NCBI RefSeq assembly: GCF_964355755.1
Contig: NC_092671.1
Coordinates: 3,235,001 to 3,299,000 of the forward strand
Direction: 5' to 3'
DNA from: Antedon mediterranea
Lineage: Eukaryota > Echinodermata > Crinoidea > Comatulida > Antedonidae
DNA length: 64,000 nt
Below the pieces are notes generated by a model. It did no database searches and had not been told where the DNA came from. It saw nothing but the letters and a program-made list of their open reading frames with translations. The position numbers were made by a program, and so were the translations under genes. Shown here one piece after another: positions 62,506 to 64,000 of this stretch (positions are counted from its first letter, which is position 1; the number at the start of each line of letters is the position of its first letter).

Positions 62506-63927
62506 CTAATTGTTCCAAATATCGGGTCGTCGTCTTCGAATCTCGTTCACAACGATATCACGGCGTTCTTTGCGGTCCAGGACGGTAATCGGCGTATAGG
62601 AAATATTAAATTCACTCAGAATATCAATTAGTGTTTCAGTGAATACCGTCAATTCCTTCAGAGTTGGTGGCAATCGTATGTCATCTAACTCGATGCACTC
62701 TTCATGAGGGTAGACAGCGAAAATTATTGAGTTTTTGTATCTGAAAAAAATAATTATATTTTAATTTATGATAGATTTATTTGTTTATAAGGTTGGTAGG
62801 ACCTATTCACATTTATGAGTAGAAACTTTAACGGTTCAAATAAACGTCTTATGAGGTAATAAATGACGTCTATAATGATGTTCTAAAACCCATGACATTA
62901 TCGTACGTATTGCAGAAATTTCGACTTGTGGTAACGTGAACTGATCGGATTTAAACGTTTTGACGTTCAAACTCTGTCTACACTATCAAACTTTATGTGA
63001 CGAAAAAATGTGATGTGCTTACTATAGATATGATGATGTCATATCTCTACCATGCATATCTGAGCATATCACTACCATATTTGGGCATATCACTACCATA
63101 TTTGGGCACATCACACCTTTTTGTCAAACTAGTTTGATAGTGTAGACAGAGCTTTAGTTTTTTCCAATTTTCTGAAAAGGTCTAAGAATATCGTGAAAAC
63201 GTGTTTACCTCTCTATGCATTCTTTTACATAAGGTAGTTCCAATAACCTATTCTTTGCATCAACTCCGAGATAGACAGACGTATACACGACGGGGTCGAT
63301 ACTTCTATCTGCTATATAATCACGGTTTGAATCCTCGTTGTTTCGCTCCATTTCACATTGTCCCTTAAAAACCATTCTCTGCATAAATACATAATTTTAT
63401 ATAGATTATTTTAGGATAAATGATACCTTAATTATTTTATTTTAAATAAATATCTTAATTTAAAAATTAAACGCTTGCAATTTGGTACTACGGCGGTGTC
63501 ATCGAACTTTTTGCAGGCATTACAAGCGGCGCGCTTTAGGCTTACTAGAATGCAACGTAACACAAGTAAAGGTTGATCAATTCAAGCGATTGTGATTGTC
63601 GGATCTGTCACTTCTGATTGGGTAATTATTGTGTTGCGCGTACCTACGTCATTTGGGGACGAGGTGCGTTACATCCTTTTCCGCTTATAAGCTGACTTAG
63701 ACAATTATTCATTTACTTACTTGAAACTCTTCAAACACGTCTGGTTTTGTATATGGGTCTCTCTCTTCTATACTCAAATCAAGCTCCCGAATAAGTCTCC
63801 TAGCTATCTCTTCTTCGTAATGAAGACCCACAGGCATTGCCTTAACCACATCCTCCAATAGTGTAGTTTTACCGGTACTGTGAGCCCCACATAAAAACAC
63901 TCTCAATATGTCTCTTTCGTTTGACAT
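62506..63927 (-). CDS. P-loop NTPase of the AAA_28 (NadR/Ttd14-like) type
   Basis: Three exons on the minus strand: 63927-63721 (69 codons), 63378-63209 and 62740-62506. The sum is 612 nt, 203 residues, stop TAG, and phases close (0, then 2). The start MSNERDILRVFLCGAHSTGK leads straight into a Walker A motif, GAHSTGKTTL (residues about 14-23). A second conserved part, YIADRSIDPVVYTS, resembles the ISDRSxxDxxVY segment of AAA_28 and NadR-type kinases. The C-terminal exon holds YKNSIIFAVYPHEE, TPITVLDRKERRD and a basic end RRRRPDIWNN. The exact substrate is unknown; family members bind nucleotides and some are kinase-like. No signal peptide or membrane segment, so probably cytoplasmic. Separated from the P450 gene by 0.9 kb on the same strand. 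Confidence 0.8.
62969..63156. mobile_element. MITE family A, copy 3
   Basis: The best-kept copy. Ends aactctgtctacactatcaa and tttgatagtgtagacagagc are near-perfect inverted repeats of about 20 bp. The interior has two or three tandem copies of ccatatttgggcaYatcac. Lies in intron 2 of the NTPase gene (62741-63208). Confidence 0.75.
63529..63676. mobile_element. MITE family B, copy 7
   Basis: Diverged copy with gcaacgtaacacaagtaaag, gcgattgtgattgtcgg and attgtgttgcgcgtaccta in the order of the other B copies; the gggaacc ends are lost (ggggacgagg at the right). Lies in intron 1 of the NTPase gene. Confidence 0.45.
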
Positions 63928-64000
63928 TACCCACGGAAAGATATGGACAGCTCGTCTAGAAGGTATGTACGATGACTGTAGCCTTTAGTAGCCTACTGTA

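Overview
This is a eukaryotic, AT-rich window from an animal genome. It has multi-exon genes with GT-AG introns, a hedgehog gene, an intronless TIR-type Toll-like receptor, and many SINE, MITE, Penelope-like and minisatellite relics. The gene content fits a marine invertebrate deuterostome: a divergent hedgehog, a vertebrate-type (single LRRCT) intronless TLR, an aromatase-like P450 and expanded LDL-receptor class A (LDLa) repeats. An echinoderm, hemichordate or invertebrate chordate is possible. The species cannot be fixed from sequence alone.

Layout. (1) 1-27.4 kb is a cluster of three secreted or membrane genes that share a 5' plan: a signal-peptide exon ending in phase 0, a tiny linker exon (phase 0 to 1), then phase-1 exons. 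Gene A (minus, 16325 to beyond position 1) carries one exon of at least 10.2 kb coding for an uninterrupted LDLa array; it has no listed open frame because it runs off the window edge. Gene B (plus, 16475-20031) starts 149 bp from gene A on the other strand and codes for a coiled-coil, Thr-rich, single-pass membrane protein. Gene C (plus, 20595-27366) codes for a secreted protein with 28 LDLa repeats in one 3.4-kb exon, then a coiled coil and a basic tail. I rebuilt the exon junctions by hand; all phases close. (2) 27.8-30.5 kb is an intact single-exon TLR. (3) 32.2-43.6 kb is a complete three-exon hedgehog gene on the minus strand, with a 9.5-kb first intron full of MITEs and minisatellites. 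(4) 43.6-56.2 kb is gene-poor and holds a 1.2-kb 15-bp satellite, other tandem repeats and a tRNA-headed SINE with a 13-bp target duplication. (5) 56.2-61.6 kb is a nine-exon P450 on the minus strand which closely resembles vertebrate aromatase (CYP19) in motifs, length and number of coding exons. (6) 62.5-63.9 kb is a three-exon P-loop NTPase on the minus strand.

The strongest points for follow-up are the aromatase-like gene, if the host is not a chordate, and the LDLa/coiled-coil cluster, whose three members look like relatives with interchangeable ectodomains. Exons below the size of the obvious open frames (40-90 bp) were found by matching splice signals and phase. Nothing was confirmed by database search or transcript data.
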